From contig JBBHKE010002753.1 in assembly GCA_037447655.1 (NCBI GenBank), positions 1-59,130 of the forward strand: 59,130 nt of DNA, in the 5' to 3' direction. Positions 1-11,869 of the stretch are shown here, piece after piece. The stretch's first letter is position 1; each line of letters starts with the position of its first letter. The notes under the pieces were generated by a model that saw only the letters and a list, made by a program, of their open reading frames with translations, had not been told where the DNA came from and searched no databases. The position numbers and the translations under genes were made by a program. The stretch comes from Zygnema cylindricum (Eukaryota; Streptophyta; Zygnematophyceae; Zygnematales; Zygnemataceae).

Positions 1-3000
1 GGATGTATCTCTAATGGTAGATGTGGGGGGAAAGTCTGTAAAAAGAACTCTCCACAATGTTTTACATGTTGCAGATTTTAAAAAGATTCTCTTTTCTACG
101 TCTTTAGTAGAGAGTAAGGGATTTGAGTTCACCCTTAAAGGGGGGAGACAGGTTGTTAGTAAGCTAGGAAAAATAGCACTAACAGGAACAAGAGATGTCA
201 GTAAGATGAACTGGATGGACATGGTTGAATGCAAAGAAAAAGATATTTTGTATTCCAGTGTGTCATCTGAGAATGAGTTATGGCATAAGAGGTTATGACA
301 TATCAAATATGAAAGTTTGAGAAAAAAAATGAATGCTGGGAAAGTTAAGGGTGTTTATGTCACATCTCAGTCTGTGAAAAGATGCAATGGCTACTCACTA
401 GGCAAGATTCATAAATTGCCATTCCCACAAGAATCGGAAAACAGATCTACAAAAGTTATACAGCTCGTTCATTCGGAAGTCCTCGGCCCATCCCAAGTAT
501 CGTCCGCTGGAGGAGTATAGTACATGGTCACTTTCACTGATGATTTCTCCAAGTATACAAAAGTCTATTTTATGAAGAACAAGAGTGAAGTGTTCACTCA
601 CTTCAAGCAGTATAAAGTCTGGGTTGAGAAACTACACGGAGTGCCAATCTTGGTGTTCAGATCGGATAATAGAGGTGAATACACCTCTAACGAATTCAAG
701 CAATTTTTACTAGATGAAGGTATAAGTCACAATTTGACGATTCCATATACTCCTGAGCATAATGGAGTTTCTGAAAGATTAAACAAGATAGTATCAGAGG
801 TTGCTAGGTTGATGCTTGCAAACAAGGGTATAGAGCTAAAATTCTGGAATGAAGCACTAAACTGTGCGGTCTATATAAAGAATAGAGTAGCATCCAGATC
901 TGTCAACACTACACCTTATGAGCTGTGGACAGGAAAGGTACCAGATGTTAGTCACTTTAAAGTGTTTGGGAGTAAGTGCTATATTTTAGATAACTCACCA
1001 GATAAGTGGAAAATGGAAGCCAAAGGCTTAGCAGGAATTCTCTTAGGGTATGATGATAATGCAAAGGGGTATAGAGTGTATGTCTTAGATAAAAAAAAAA
1101 ATCTTTGTGTCTCGAAATATTCAGATAAAAGATGAACAAGACTCGGTTGATCTGTTCAAACTCACAGATGAGGCAACGGAAAACAAAAAGCAAGAGTATG
1201 TCATCTTTCACCATCAACAACAAGTGTATTTTCCGGTGCAACTGCCTCCCATAACACCTTCTGCTACTACACCGCTTGTAACTGCTACGGATGCTCCTCC
1301 ACTTCATCAAACTCCGGAGGAACAGACTACAACACCTTCAGATCCTGCGGCAGTTTCAACACCACGAAATCGGTGATTGCCGACCATATCAGCCTCTGAA
1401 TTTCCGAGGGGAAGAAGATCTAGCAGTCGTCTGCAAACCGGTTCTCACTTTGCTTTTTCTACAGCATCAGGGGAGCCTACGACTATCAAAGAGGCCTTCT
1501 CATCATCGGAGAGAAACCATTGGATTGAGGCGGCCAACGATGAGATGAAGTCGATTATTGAGGCACAAACATGGGAGCTGGTGGACCTGCCTCCGGGGAG
1601 GAAAGCCATTGGAAGCAAGTGGGTCTTCAAAGTCAAACTGAATCCGGACAACACTATCGAAAGATATAAGGCCAGACTTGTGGCCAAAGGGTATAACCAA
1701 AAAGAAGGTATTGACTTTGAGGAAACCTTCTCCCTAGTCGTCAGATTTCCTACTCTCAGAATTTTGTTGAGTTTAGCTGCTATAGAAAACATGGAAATAC
1801 ATTAGATGGATGTTAAGACAACCTTTTTGCATGGAGAGTTAGAAGAAACTATTTGGGAGCAGCTTGAAATGTATGAAGAAAAAGGAAAAGAAAAGTCAGT
1901 CTGTAAACTGATAAAATCTTTGTATGGGCTGAAATAAGCCCCTAGACAATAGAATCTGAAGTTAGATGAATTTTCTGACTAGTCTAGGATTCAAAAGAAT
2001 CAGTTCAGATCATTCAATATATGTCTTACAAGGGGAAGATGGGATTCTTTATATCGCTGTGTATGTGGATGATCTTTTACTAATAAGTAAATCCATAGAT
2101 AAAATAAACCGTATTAAAGCAGCTTTGAGGTCTAAGTTTGAAATGAAAGACCTCGGTGAGGCTAAATATATCCTAGGCATACAAGTTGAAAGGGATAGAA
2201 ATAACAAATTGATTATGCTAACCCAAAAAGACGCTATAGGGAACATGCTTGAAAAATTTGAGATGAAAGATGTGAACGGATTTGTAACTCCCATGAAGCT
2301 AGGCAGAAGTTAGAGGGGAGTGAATCAGACTCAGGCATAATGGTTAGTGAAATCTTAGAGTCAGGGGAGGAAGAATTTATGGCTACAAAGCCATACAGAC
2401 AAGTAATGGGAAGTCTGATTTATTATATGAATTGTACGACGCTTGACATCGCTGCAGCTGTAGGAGTCTTAAGTAGGAGTCTTCAGAATCCTAAAAGAGC
2501 AGATTGGGAAGCAGCAAAGAGGGTTCTGAGATACCTGGCAGGTACCCAAATCCTCAAGCTTATACTCGGAGGAGGAGAAGTAAAATCACAGACTTGGAGC
2601 GATGCCAGCTATGGAGATATGCCAAGCCAGAAATCAACAACCGGTTTCGTTGTGAAAATTGGGAATGGAACTTGGTACTGGAGCAGCAAATTACAGAAGG
2701 TTACGGCTCAGTCCACGATAGAGTCGGAATATATGGCAGCCCGTTCTGCTCTCAAGGAACTCCTATGGGTTAAGGCCACTTTGCAAGAACTTGGGTATAT
2801 GCAAATTGGTCCTCAGGTTATCTGGTGTGACAACAAGGCAGCAATGGCCATTGCCTCTAACCTAGTCATCATTTTAAAATCAAACATATAGATGTCAGAC
2901 TACACTTTGTGGGAGAAAATGTGCTTGCAAGAGTGATAAAAATGAGTTATTTACCGGATGAAAAGATGGTGGCTGATATGATGACTAAAGCTCTTCCAGC

Positions 3001-3046
3001 TCCTAAGTTGAAGTATTGCAGAGAGTCTGTTAGGTTAAGTGAGTAA
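1..3046 (+). pseudogene. Cop1: 5'-truncated copia pol (pre-integrase to RNase H), decayed
   Basis: Remnant of a Ty1/copia polyprotein whose gag and protease lie left of the window. In order it shows the GAG-pre-integrase region (about 14-420, LWHKRL block), the integrase core (about 440-1135), a low-complexity linker, reverse transcriptase (about 1377-2313, YVDD intact at 2062-2073) and RNase H (2340-3046, ending PAPKLKYCRESV and a stop). In integrase the first acidic residue is changed (HSEV for HSDV near 475). The second is in RSDNRGE (near 664) and the glutamate is in VSERLNK (near 772). Stops sit at 296, about 516, 1803 and in the GLKQAPRQW block near 1935-1950, and the frame shifts several times. 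It cannot encode a full polyprotein. Its closest relative in the window is Cop7. Identity as copia pol is certain; exact domain limits are approximate. Confidence 0.93.
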
Positions 3047-3054
3047 GTGAGTCT

Positions 3055-3069
3055 AAAGATTTACGGGAG
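3055..3069 (+). promoter_or_regulatory. Cop1 polypurine tract
   Basis: A purine-rich stretch ending ACGGGAG lies directly against the TGTTG start of the 3' LTR, a few bases after the pol stop codon. This is the normal position of the plus-strand primer of an LTR retrotransposon. Confidence 0.65.
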
Positions 3070-4067
3070 TGTTGAAATAAGAAATCTTAATACCCAGTAA
3101 ACAGAGCTGTGAGGAGAGACCAAGTACTTAGAATATTTTTTGGTCTAGGTAAGTTGTATTACTTACCTCATTTAGTGTGACAATAGCAATAGTACTTTTG
3201 AGTGTATTGTACTTCTGCAGGGACACGCGTCAAAAAATGAACATCATACGGGTTTTTCGGGAAAGCGCCGACACACTTTACCACGCGTCACACTTCGAAC
3301 GAATATTGTTGAAGAATCGGACGGACGGAGACTCAACCGATTGTCCGGGAAGATACTGGTACAACATTCAACGACGACCGTAGATGTGAATCGAGTGAAC
3401 GGACGAGATTCACGTGGGACCACAAATGACTCATCACTTTGTACGATCTCAGGTGACTTGGAGCACTTGATCAACAGTCGGCGGGACAATAGCATCCACT
3501 GCTGACTAAGCACCTTAAACACTACTGTATGAGAATATATTTGCATATCTGAAACACAATAGTTTTAACTTAGCGGATTAGAATGTAGTGTTCCACTAAG
3601 TATATTTTTGTTTAGTAGTCAAATAGGGTTTGGACGTACTCACAGTACAAATAGTGTACTAATTCGGTACCTTGTCTTAGTGTAGTAGAGTACTGCTGTT
3701 CCAGGTGTAGATATCGGATTAGTTAGTTTTCAGTAGATACTCTTTGTGAGTATAAAGTTAGGACTTAGCCAAAATTGTAATCATCCAGTATTGAGATCTA
3801 ACTCTCTAAGGGACAGTTTTTGGGAAACTTCCAAGTGTTGTATCTTATGGTATACTGGTTCAATTAGGCTGCAATTTTGGGAATTGGCAGACTGCACGTG
3901 ATACTGTTTTATTGTGGATTTTGGTGATATTTGGAAACTGTGAGCACTTTCTGTGTTATATCAAAGTTGGTTTTTTGATAGGATTTCTGGTAGCTTTTGC
4001 TGAAGTCTATGTCTACATCCACTACTACTGGCGGACCTCCACCTGCAACTGTGGTTGTAGAACAACA
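3070..4067 (+). repeat. Cop1 3' LTR (998 bp)
   Basis: It begins TGTTGAAATAAG right after the polypurine tract and ends TAGAACAACA, the end shared with the Cop7 LTR. The last 59 bases (from ATG at 4009) are an open frame, MSTSTTTGGPPPATVVVEQ, which matches the amino end of gag encoded by the Cop7 LTR (MSTSSTTPAAPPAPVVIEQ). The gag start therefore lies inside the LTR in this family. The partner 5' LTR is outside the window, so the target duplication cannot be checked. Confidence 0.85.
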
Positions 4068-4260
4068 CTAATAGTGGTGGAAAGCACAGAGAATGGTTAA
4101 TATATGTAAGGTAGAGGAATTTTGGTTTTTTTTCATATACATTTTATAACAAGTGGAGAAATTGAGCAGGTTAACCTAGTTTAGGTCTAAACGCTTTATA
4201 AATTGTTTTCCATTTGAAAAAACTGATAAAAATACGCAAATCCATTGATTGTATAAAGTC
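4068..4260. other. Spacer between Cop1 LTR and MITE
   Basis: About 190 AT-rich bases with no gene or repeat that I recognise. Confidence 0.5.
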
Positions 4261-4263
4261 TAA

Positions 4264-5042
4264 GGGTATGTCCCCAGATACATAAGTAAGGGTTTTTTTC
4301 TGTCGTTTTCTTGTAAATTTTAGCGCCGTACTTCTTAAGTTGCAACGGTACGAAGGAACTTCAAATTTGTAGAGTACAATTTGCGTCATCCTCGAATTTA
4401 GGATGTATGAAAATTTGTCGTCTTGTGTTTTTCTACCCACTTCCACGACAAAAAACGTCATCTTCAACCTTACGTTTAAAACACATGCGCGATGTGTTTT
4501 AAAACTAGGTATTTTCGATAAACAAATAGGAACATATATTCGCACGTGCCGTAATTTTCGAAAATTTTCAAATGATTTCAAAGGACAAAGAAAAGTACAC
4601 AATTTGCTATGTTTTGTCCGTTTGCGTTCAAATACGTCAAAGAAAAGTACACAATTTGTTTGGTTTTGTCCGTTTTCGTCCAGTACGGATTTCTTTTTTG
4701 CAAGGGTCTTCAAATTACGATGCCATTTCACGTCGACCAGATAAGAGACGTAAAGGCAAAACGCCTTGTCTTCAACCGTGAAGCGGCACAGGCTGGAAGG
4801 CGGTACGTCTACAATGTCACGGTAAGACATGCAACGTCACAAGCAGTTTCAAAAAATAACGTGCAACCACAGATTGTAGACGCTTACAGCTGTCACAGGT
4901 ATGGTCGACGTATAGAATCGTCACAAGCGTAAGTTACGATTTCATCCTTACAGACATAGGGATACTTGAAAACCGGGTATGGCGGATCCGCGCTAAAATA
5001 CAAAGTAAGTTCGCTAAGTTACAAGTACATGGGGACATACCC
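4264..5042. mobile_element. MITE, PIF/Harbinger-like (779 bp)
   Basis: The termini are a perfect 13-bp inverted repeat, GGGTATGTCCCCA at 4264-4276 and its reverse complement at 5030-5042. Both ends are flanked by TAA (4261-4263 and 5043-5045). A TWA duplication with GGG-starting TIRs is the PIF/Harbinger signature. The interior has no credible transposase; the open frames across it are low quality. It contains a direct repeat of AAAGAAAAGTACACAATTTG (near 4577 and 4636), each copy followed by a TTTTGTCCG block. Superfamily is inferred from TIR and duplication only. Confidence 0.72.
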
Positions 5043-5045
5043 TAA

Positions 5046-5500
5046 GAAATTTGTGTATAGGAATTAGTCTGACGCCTCTATTTTGAGTGCATATTTTAGG
5101 TATCTTAAGAAATTCCATATGGATATATGTGGTACACACACATTCTTGCAAACTAAACAATTAAATCGTCTATTGTTATCAGAGCAAAGAGATTATTAAG
5201 GGGTTTATGTAAGTGTTATTAACGTAAAGAAAAATGTCATTAGAGCAAAAAACATTTTTACTATGGGGTTACATCAGTGTTATTTATTCTAATTCAGTTC
5301 TGAATAATGTGGCTGGTTTGAACCGTTAAAAAAATTAGCGATATGAAAAAACAATTAGTGTTTTTGACACTATTCTAGGTTCGAGGGGTAAAATTAAAGG
5401 GCACTACTGATGAAGTGTCGTTGATATTAGTATCGATAGACGATGTTTTCTATCCAAAATAGTCCCTACGCATTCATTTGCAGGTCACCAGTTCATTGTG
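5046..5500. other. No gene seen; AT-rich spacer
   Basis: No coding frame or terminal repeat. Two related segments near 5177 and 5241 (each with AGAGCAAA, then GGGGTTTA or GGGGTTAC and GTGTTATT) suggest an old local duplication. TTATCAGAGC near 5177 resembles the classical copia primer site but no LTR end precedes it. Confidence 0.4.
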
Positions 5501-7771
5501 AGTGTCAGAGTCAGTCTTCGTCACCACCGAGAAAGAGAAGGTGAACACTTTGTTAATGAAACTCCCAGATGATTATGAGAACATTGTTAACAGGGTTCAA
5601 GATTTGTCAGATCATCTTTGGATCTGGAAATCTGTTGTGGGGATGGTTTTGGTTCGGGAAAGCACAATTGAGATTCGTATGGGAGGAAAGAGTGTTCAAG
5701 CATTGGCTGCTGGTACTAACTGGGGGGATAAGGATTCCAAAAAACCTTATGGGAACTTTCGTGGAGGAGGAAGAGGAAACCATGATACATCTACACCGAG
5801 GGCTTAAAAGGGGCTTTGCCATTTTTGTAAGAAGTCTGGACACTACATGGTGGAGTGTACTAAGTTGACGGAGTTGAGATTGAAGGAGGAATCGATTGGA
5901 AAACCAACTGCAAGGAAAAAGAAGGCGTTTGTGGCGACACAAGATTGTGGGAGAGGATGTCGATGATGCCTATGGAGAACTTCTCCTCAACGAGGAGTTG
6001 GAGGTGAAAGGTGAGCCGGAGATTCCAATGAGGCAAAGGTGTGCTTTCAGTGGAGTGAAAAAGCTCCTGAAGAAGGATGGATCATTGATTCGGAAGCCTC
6101 TATGCATATGTGTAGAGAAAAACCATTGTTACCAAAATGAGAAAGATCCCTACTATAGAGATAAAGTATGGGGATGGGAGAATAGTAACCACCGATTCAG
6201 TGGGATCAGTGGATCTGAGAGTCTTAGTTGATGGAAAGACATCTATAGTCACTTTCTCTGATGTAATTTTTATTCCGGGGTTGAACAAGAATCTAATCTC
6301 TACGTCAATCTTAGATGATAAGGGCTTTGAGACTACTACTAAGAAATGAGTCTTTGTTGCTAGCTATGAGAATGAAGTGTACTTCACAGCTAAAAATGGT
6401 AGCCAAAAAATGTTTAGGATGAAGTTGAGTAATGGAAAGACGAGAGTTTACTATGCTGGTGTAAGTGATTTGATGATGTGGCATAAAAGATTGGGACATG
6501 TGCATCTAGATAGATTGAAGGAAATGAAGAAAATGGGTGTAGTTGAGGGAATACATTTTTGAGATAATGAGACTTTGGATGATTGTAGTAGATGTGCTCA
6601 AGGAAAAGCCCACAGATTGCCTTTGCCAAATGTCGCAACATATAAGGGTGAAAAGGTTTCAGATTTGGTTCATACTGACATATGGGGACCGGCCAAAGTG
6701 CCATCAGTTGAAGGGAAAAAGTATATGCTTACTATCACTGATGATTGGTCTAGATACTCTAGAGTATATTTCTTGAAAAACAAATCTGAGGCTTCAGCTT
6801 ATTTTAAGGAATATAAATCATTGAGTGAAAAGATTCATGAGACACCTATAAAGAGAGTGAGAAGTGACAATGGGGGGGAATTCACTTCTAATGAGTTTGG
6901 GGATTACTTGAAAGAGGAAGGGGTTCTACACCAAAAGACTGTCCCAAAGAACCCAAGAACCCAGAACAAAATGGTAGCCGAGAGACTAAATCAGACATTA
7001 AGTGATAGTGCCCGTAGTATGTTGACAGATAAAAGGATAAGGAAAAGTTTTTGGGAAAAAGCTATGAATTGTGCTAACTATCTCAAAAATAGAGTCCTTA
7101 CCTCAGCTGTAAAAGGTTAAACCTTTTATGAAAGATGGACCAAGAGAAAACCTAACATATCACACTTAAAGGTGTTTGGAAGTCAAGTGTTTAGTTTAAA
7201 CACAGAAAAATCTGATTGGAAGTTAGATGCTAGAGGAAAGCCGAGATACTTACTTGGGTATGATGAGAATGTAAAAGGGTATAGAGTTTATGATCTCGAA
7301 AGAGAAGACATTCTAGTAAAACACTTGGTAGTTATGGATGAAGGAAAATCCATAGATCCCTTTAAGTACACTAAACCGGTCAGAATTAGAATTGAATCCG
7401 AAAGTGAGTTAGATTCAGATTCTACTAACCAAACTCTGGTTCAGCCTGACCTTGCAAAGGAAGAGAAAAATCTAACCGAGAGTGACCCTCTCTTGGGGTC
7501 ATAACTTCCGATTCAAACCGAGGAAGAAAACGAGGAAAGACCGGAAATGGACAATAAACAACCGGAGATGGACTCCACAGATAGGGGAGAAGGTGAATTT
7601 GTTTGGAGAAACCAGAGATTACCCTCCATCCCAGCGTCAAAATTTGAAGGAGGAAGGAGAAGCACCAAGAGACTTCAAGAGAGACAAGTGAACAACAAGG
7701 TAACTAAGCTATCACATTTGAGCGAACCCCAAACTTACTTTGAAGCAATTAAAAGTCCGGAAGGTGGTAGA
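5501..7771 (+). pseudogene. Cop2 gag-pol, left part (gag to RT linker)
   Basis: A decayed copia gag-pol missing its 5' LTR and most of gag. Gag survives from a LLMKLPDDYENI block (about 5550) to a good zinc knuckle, CHFCKKSGHYMVEC (5819-5860). The protease motif near 6080 reads IIDSEAS instead of IIDSGAS, so its active site is changed. The integrase zinc region has WHKRLGHVH (about 6479) and CSRCAQGK (about 6587). All three catalytic residues are present: HTDIWGP (6676), RSDNGGE (6864) and VAERLN (980-982 of the 6 kb block). Stops lie near 6349, 6560 and 7118. The frame is then cut at 7771 by Cop3 inside KSPEGGR, and the homologous continuation is at 13549. Family resemblance is closest to Cop4, Cop6 and Cop9. 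Confidence 0.9.
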
Positions 7772-8622
7772 TAATGTTCTAAGGCAACTGGTGGTACTGA
7801 AGATGAAGAAGAAGCAGCAGTAGTAGTCATTGTAGAACAAAACAAGAGAGGAAGCTTCCACAAATACCAATGACAAAACAACAACTTTGACAGACAACAA
7901 CTTTCAATAAAGGGACACAATAGTTCTACAAATCTACCACAATGTAGATATCATATAAAAAAACACACACATAAAATTTCATTCAATTCTGCTTACAGAT
8001 CTGTGTGATATTCAGAGGTGAATTTTCATAAAACTGAGTGTACAGTTTTTCATATTATTTGTTCCTAATGAATCAAAATTTACTAAGTCCTACTTCTATA
8101 CACTGAAACTACACTAAGTTGTACGGAGGCATGCCAGCCGTACATCTAACATTCTAACACAAAAATACTGTGAGTATACCTGTATACTGAAGGTATGTCA
8201 TAAATCACATTCTCAACACTAAACAACTAATTCACTACAGACAAAATTCTGTTCTACTAAATATTTACACCAAAGTTCCAACAACGTAAACTAAGAGTGA
8301 TCTAGTCATGCCTCGTCAGTATTTGTTGGCGGCGGTTGTCAACCGTCCGATTAGCGAATTTGGTACCATAGATGTGACTTCACGAAGTACCGTGGTCCCG
8401 CCGAATTTCCGTACGTCCACGGAGGACATACTCACGCATTTCTCTCAAGTGACGACACGTGTCCCAAGTGTGAATAAACCGGGAACTCCCAACTTTACTG
8501 TCACACTAATTTTGGTAAGTATTGAACCGAACTCAACCAAAAATAAATTAAGTCCTAAACAGCTCTCTCTCTCTCTCTTACAGCTGAGGCATAGAGAGGA
8601 CTAAAGATTTCTAAAAACAACA
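7772..8622 (-). repeat. Cop3 3' LTR
   Basis: Matches 12698-13543 over its length and belongs to the same LTR family as 20710-21447 and 59006-59130. On the minus strand it runs from TGTTGTTTTTAG to the gag-coding end (ATG then TTTAASSSSS-like codons). It contains the dyad GTACGG..CCGTAC (about 8125) upstream of a TATAGAAG box and TAGGACTTAG. Confidence 0.88.
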
Positions 8623-8634
8623 CTTCCCTAAAGC
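8623..8634 (-). promoter_or_regulatory. Cop3 polypurine tract
   Basis: Minus-strand GCTTTAGGGAAG directly precedes the TGTTG start of the 3' LTR and follows the pol stop. Confidence 0.6.
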
Positions 8635-8645
8635 TTTAGACTCTG

Positions 8646-10190
8646 CTAGTCACTCAGTCCACATGCCTCTTTACAAAACTTCAATTTGGGTGCAGGTAAG
8701 GGTTTTGTCATCATATCAACCACCATTTGCTCATCTGGTAAATAACTCAAGTTCAACACTTTTCCCATCACCTTTTCTCTTACACAATGTAGCTTAATAT
8801 CAATGTGTTTACTCTTAAAGTGATGACTAAGATTAGATGCAATAGCGATTGCTGCTTGATTGTCACACCATACTATCTGTGGTCCAGATTGCATAAAGAG
8901 AAGCTCTTGGAGAAGAAACTTTACCCAAAGTAACTCTTTAACTGCCGGGCTGGCAGCCATGTACTCAGCCTCCATGGTAGACTGAGCTGTTACCTTCTAA
9001 AGTTTGCTGCTCCAACAGCAAGTTCCACTTCCGATCTTCAGAATGTATCCGGTGGTGGAGCGCAGGCTGGGCATATCTCCCTATCTCGCATCGTTCCATG
9101 TATGAATTTTGACTTCCTCTCCACCTAGAGAGAGTCTAAGATTTCGAGTTCCTACAAGATAGCAAATAACTCTCTTTGCTGCCTCATAGTCCGACTTCCT
9201 CGGATTTTGTAGGCTTCGGCTCAAGGCTCCAACTGCGGCTGCGATGTCCGGACGAGTACAGTTCATGAAATAGATGAGGCTTCTGAAAACATGCCAGTAA
9301 GGAATGGAGGACATAGAATCTACCTCCCTTGAATCCAAAAAATCATCAACCAAAACACCACCATCCGTTTCCGTACCCTCCAACTTCTGCCTGAATTCCA
9401 TAGGGGTGGCACTCCCCTTTGCTTCTGACATACCAAAATTTTCTAGCATGTTCATGATTGCTTATTTCTGAGTGAGATAAATAGTTCTCTGTTTCCTATC
9501 TCTTTCTACCTGAATTCCTAGAAAATACTTAGCCTCACCCAAGTCCTTCATTTCAAACCGAGAATTCATATTTTATTTTATTTTATTGATTTCATTGATA
9601 GATTTGCTAATCAATAACAAATCATCTACATATACTGCCACATAAATTACTCCATTCTCACCTTGCATTACATAGACTGAGTGATCAGAACTGATCCTGG
9701 TAAAGCCAAGATTGGTTAAAAACTCATCTAACTTCAGGTTCCATTGTCTTAGAGCCTGTTTCAGACCATATAAGGACTTCAACAGTTTACAGACCAGATT
9801 TTCTTTCCCATTTTCGGCATACATCTCTGGTTGCTTCATATAAATTACTTCTTCCAAATCACCATGGAAGAAAGCCGTTTTAACGTCCATCTGATGCAAT
9901 TCCATATCCTCTATTGCAACAAGAGACAGCAAAACTCTCACAGTAGGAAAACGAACCACAAGAGAGAAGGTCTCTTCATAATCAATTCCCTCCTTCTGTT
10001 TAAATCCCTTAGCGACCAGTCTAGCTTTATATCTTTGAATTGTATTATCAGGATTCAATTTTAATTTGAAGATCCACTTACAACCGATAGCTTTCCTGTT
10101 CGGTGGGAGCTCCACAAGTTCCCAAGTTTGGGCTTCCATAATTGATTTTATCTCATCATTTGCAGCCGAGATCCAATGATCCTTATCAGG
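8646..10190 (-). pseudogene. Cop3 reverse transcriptase and RNase H
   Basis: The carboxyl half of pol on the minus strand. RT occupies about 9540-10190: DVKTAFFHGDLEE, SLYGLKQALRQWN and an intact YVDD at 9621-9632. Linker and connection follow (9081-9455, RPDIAAAVGALSRSL block). RNase H ends the frame (8646-8990, MEAEYMAASPAVKELLWVK and WCDNQAAIAIASN), finishing PAPKLKFCKEACGLSD. Frames change near 10150-10190, about 9560, 9460 and 9000, so RT and RNase H are separated. Residues needed for RT catalysis are present but the polyprotein is broken. Confidence 0.9.
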
Positions 10191-11845
10191 AACGGAAAAG
10201 GCTTTTTGAATAGTAAGCCGCTCCTTTGTGCTTGCAGAAAAGCACTCTCCACTCGGTCGCCACGAAGGCGGCTGCTTTGCTTTCTTCCCCCCGAAAACTT
10301 TGACGGGAGAACTGTTGGTCCCCTAGCGTTCCGCAAAGGGCGTGTAGTGGTAGCACCTACTCTAAAAGTAGGATCTGACGGCTCAGAGACATTCGGAAGA
10401 GAGGTAGAGGAAGTAGAAGGAGTTGGAGTAAAAGGTTCCTGCTCAAGAATGATATACTGTTGTATTTTCTCATTCCTTTGAGCTGCATCCTTACTAAAAA
10501 CATCCACAGATTGACTCTCTTCTTTAATGTGAATATTCCTGGCTGTCTGAAGGCATCCTCTCTGAGGGTTATACACTCTATAACCTGCAGATTCATCATC
10601 ATAGCCTAAGAAAACACCAGGTACAGATTTTGGACTAAGCTTCCAATTAGGAAGATTATCCAAGATAAAGCATTTGCTTCCGAAGACTCTAAAATGACCA
10701 ACATTTGGTTTTTTGCCTGTCCATTCTTCATAAGGTGTTTTACCTTTAACAACTCGGGTTTCTACTCTATTTTTGATGTAGAAAGCACAATGAAAAGCTT
10801 CTCCCCAAAACTTTGGATCCACACCTTTATCGGCCATCATAGAGCGAGCACATTCAGTCAAAGTTCGATTAAGTCTCTCGGCCACACCATTTTGTTCTGG
10901 TGTGTACGGAGCATTAAATTCACGAGAGATGCTATTTTCTTTCAAGAAATAAGCAAAGGCATGGGATACATACTCTCCACCATTATCCGTCCACAGAGCA
11001 AGAATAGATTTGCCGTGAAGTTTCTCCGCCCAGATTTTGTAGTGCTTAAAGTGAGTGAAGACTTCGCTCTTCTCCTTCATGAAGTATAAGCGACTGTACC
11101 GAGAGTAGTTATCTTTAAAGGTGACAAAATAGTGGCTGCCACCAAGTGAGAGAACTTTGGAAGGGACAAAGACATCAGAGTGAATAATACCAAGGAGATA
11201 TGTGGCTCGATGATCAAAAACTTGTGGGAGGGGAAGCTTGTGAAGCTTTCTGAGAGCACAACCATCACAAACATGAGACTCTTTTTGACCGATCTTGACT
11301 CCCTCTATCATATCATTCTTTATCATCTTAGTAAGTCTCTCATGATGCACATGACCAAGCCTTTTGTGCCTTAATACATTATCACATAGGACACTGGAGT
11401 AAGCAAAATCAATTTTATTAGCCAGGTCCATGCGGTACAAAAAGTTTGGGCCTCTAGTTCCTACTAGAGCTACTCTTCCATCCTTGCTCACTATTTTCTT
11501 GCCATTTTTATGGAGAACCTGAAAGCCTTTGCTTTCAGCTACAGACATAGAAAACATATTTTTCTTAAACTTTGGAACATACAAGATATCGTACAGGGTT
11601 CTCTTAACAACCTTTCCATCTATCACATAATCCAGATCTATATTTCCTTTGGCATTTGATTCAACAGCATAGCCACAAGCATAGAAGATCCGACGTAAAT
11701 GAATAAAAGACATCTCTTTAAACCAAGACTTGTTCCAGCACATGTGTGAAGAGCTGTCGAAATCCATTATCCATCGGAGGTCCTTTTCTCCTTCCATCAT
11801 GTCGAGTTTGGCAAAGGCAAAGAACTCTTTGTCATCAGTTTTCAA
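10148..11845 (-). pseudogene. Cop3 protease remnant and integrase, 565-codon open frame
   Basis: The longest open copia frame in the window. Near its amino end the protease signature has degenerated (WIMDFDSSSHM instead of a DSGAS motif). Then come the GAG-pre-integrase zinc region (RHKRLGHVH with CDGCALRK) and an integrase core that retains the D,D,E triad: IIHSDVF, WTDNGGEY and NGVAERLNRT. The carboxyl part carries the TPYEEWTGKKPNVGHFRVFGS and GVFLGYDDESAGYRVY blocks. The start used here is only the first Met of the open stretch, since pol is made as a polyprotein. The frame is lost near 10190 before RT. Integrase could be folded, but protease cannot be active. Confidence 0.88.
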
Positions 11846-11869
11846 AAATTGGTCACATCAGGTTTTTCT

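Noticed and set aside
4171-4830. 219-codon minus-strand frame in the MITE
   Set aside because: No recognisable domain, crosses the MITE border at 4264, and overlaps competing frames of equal quality.
5174-5186. TTATCAGAGC as a conventional tRNA-iMet primer site for Cop2
   Set aside because: Only part of TGGTATCAGAGC, no LTR end in front of it, and related elements in the window use the half-tRNA site.
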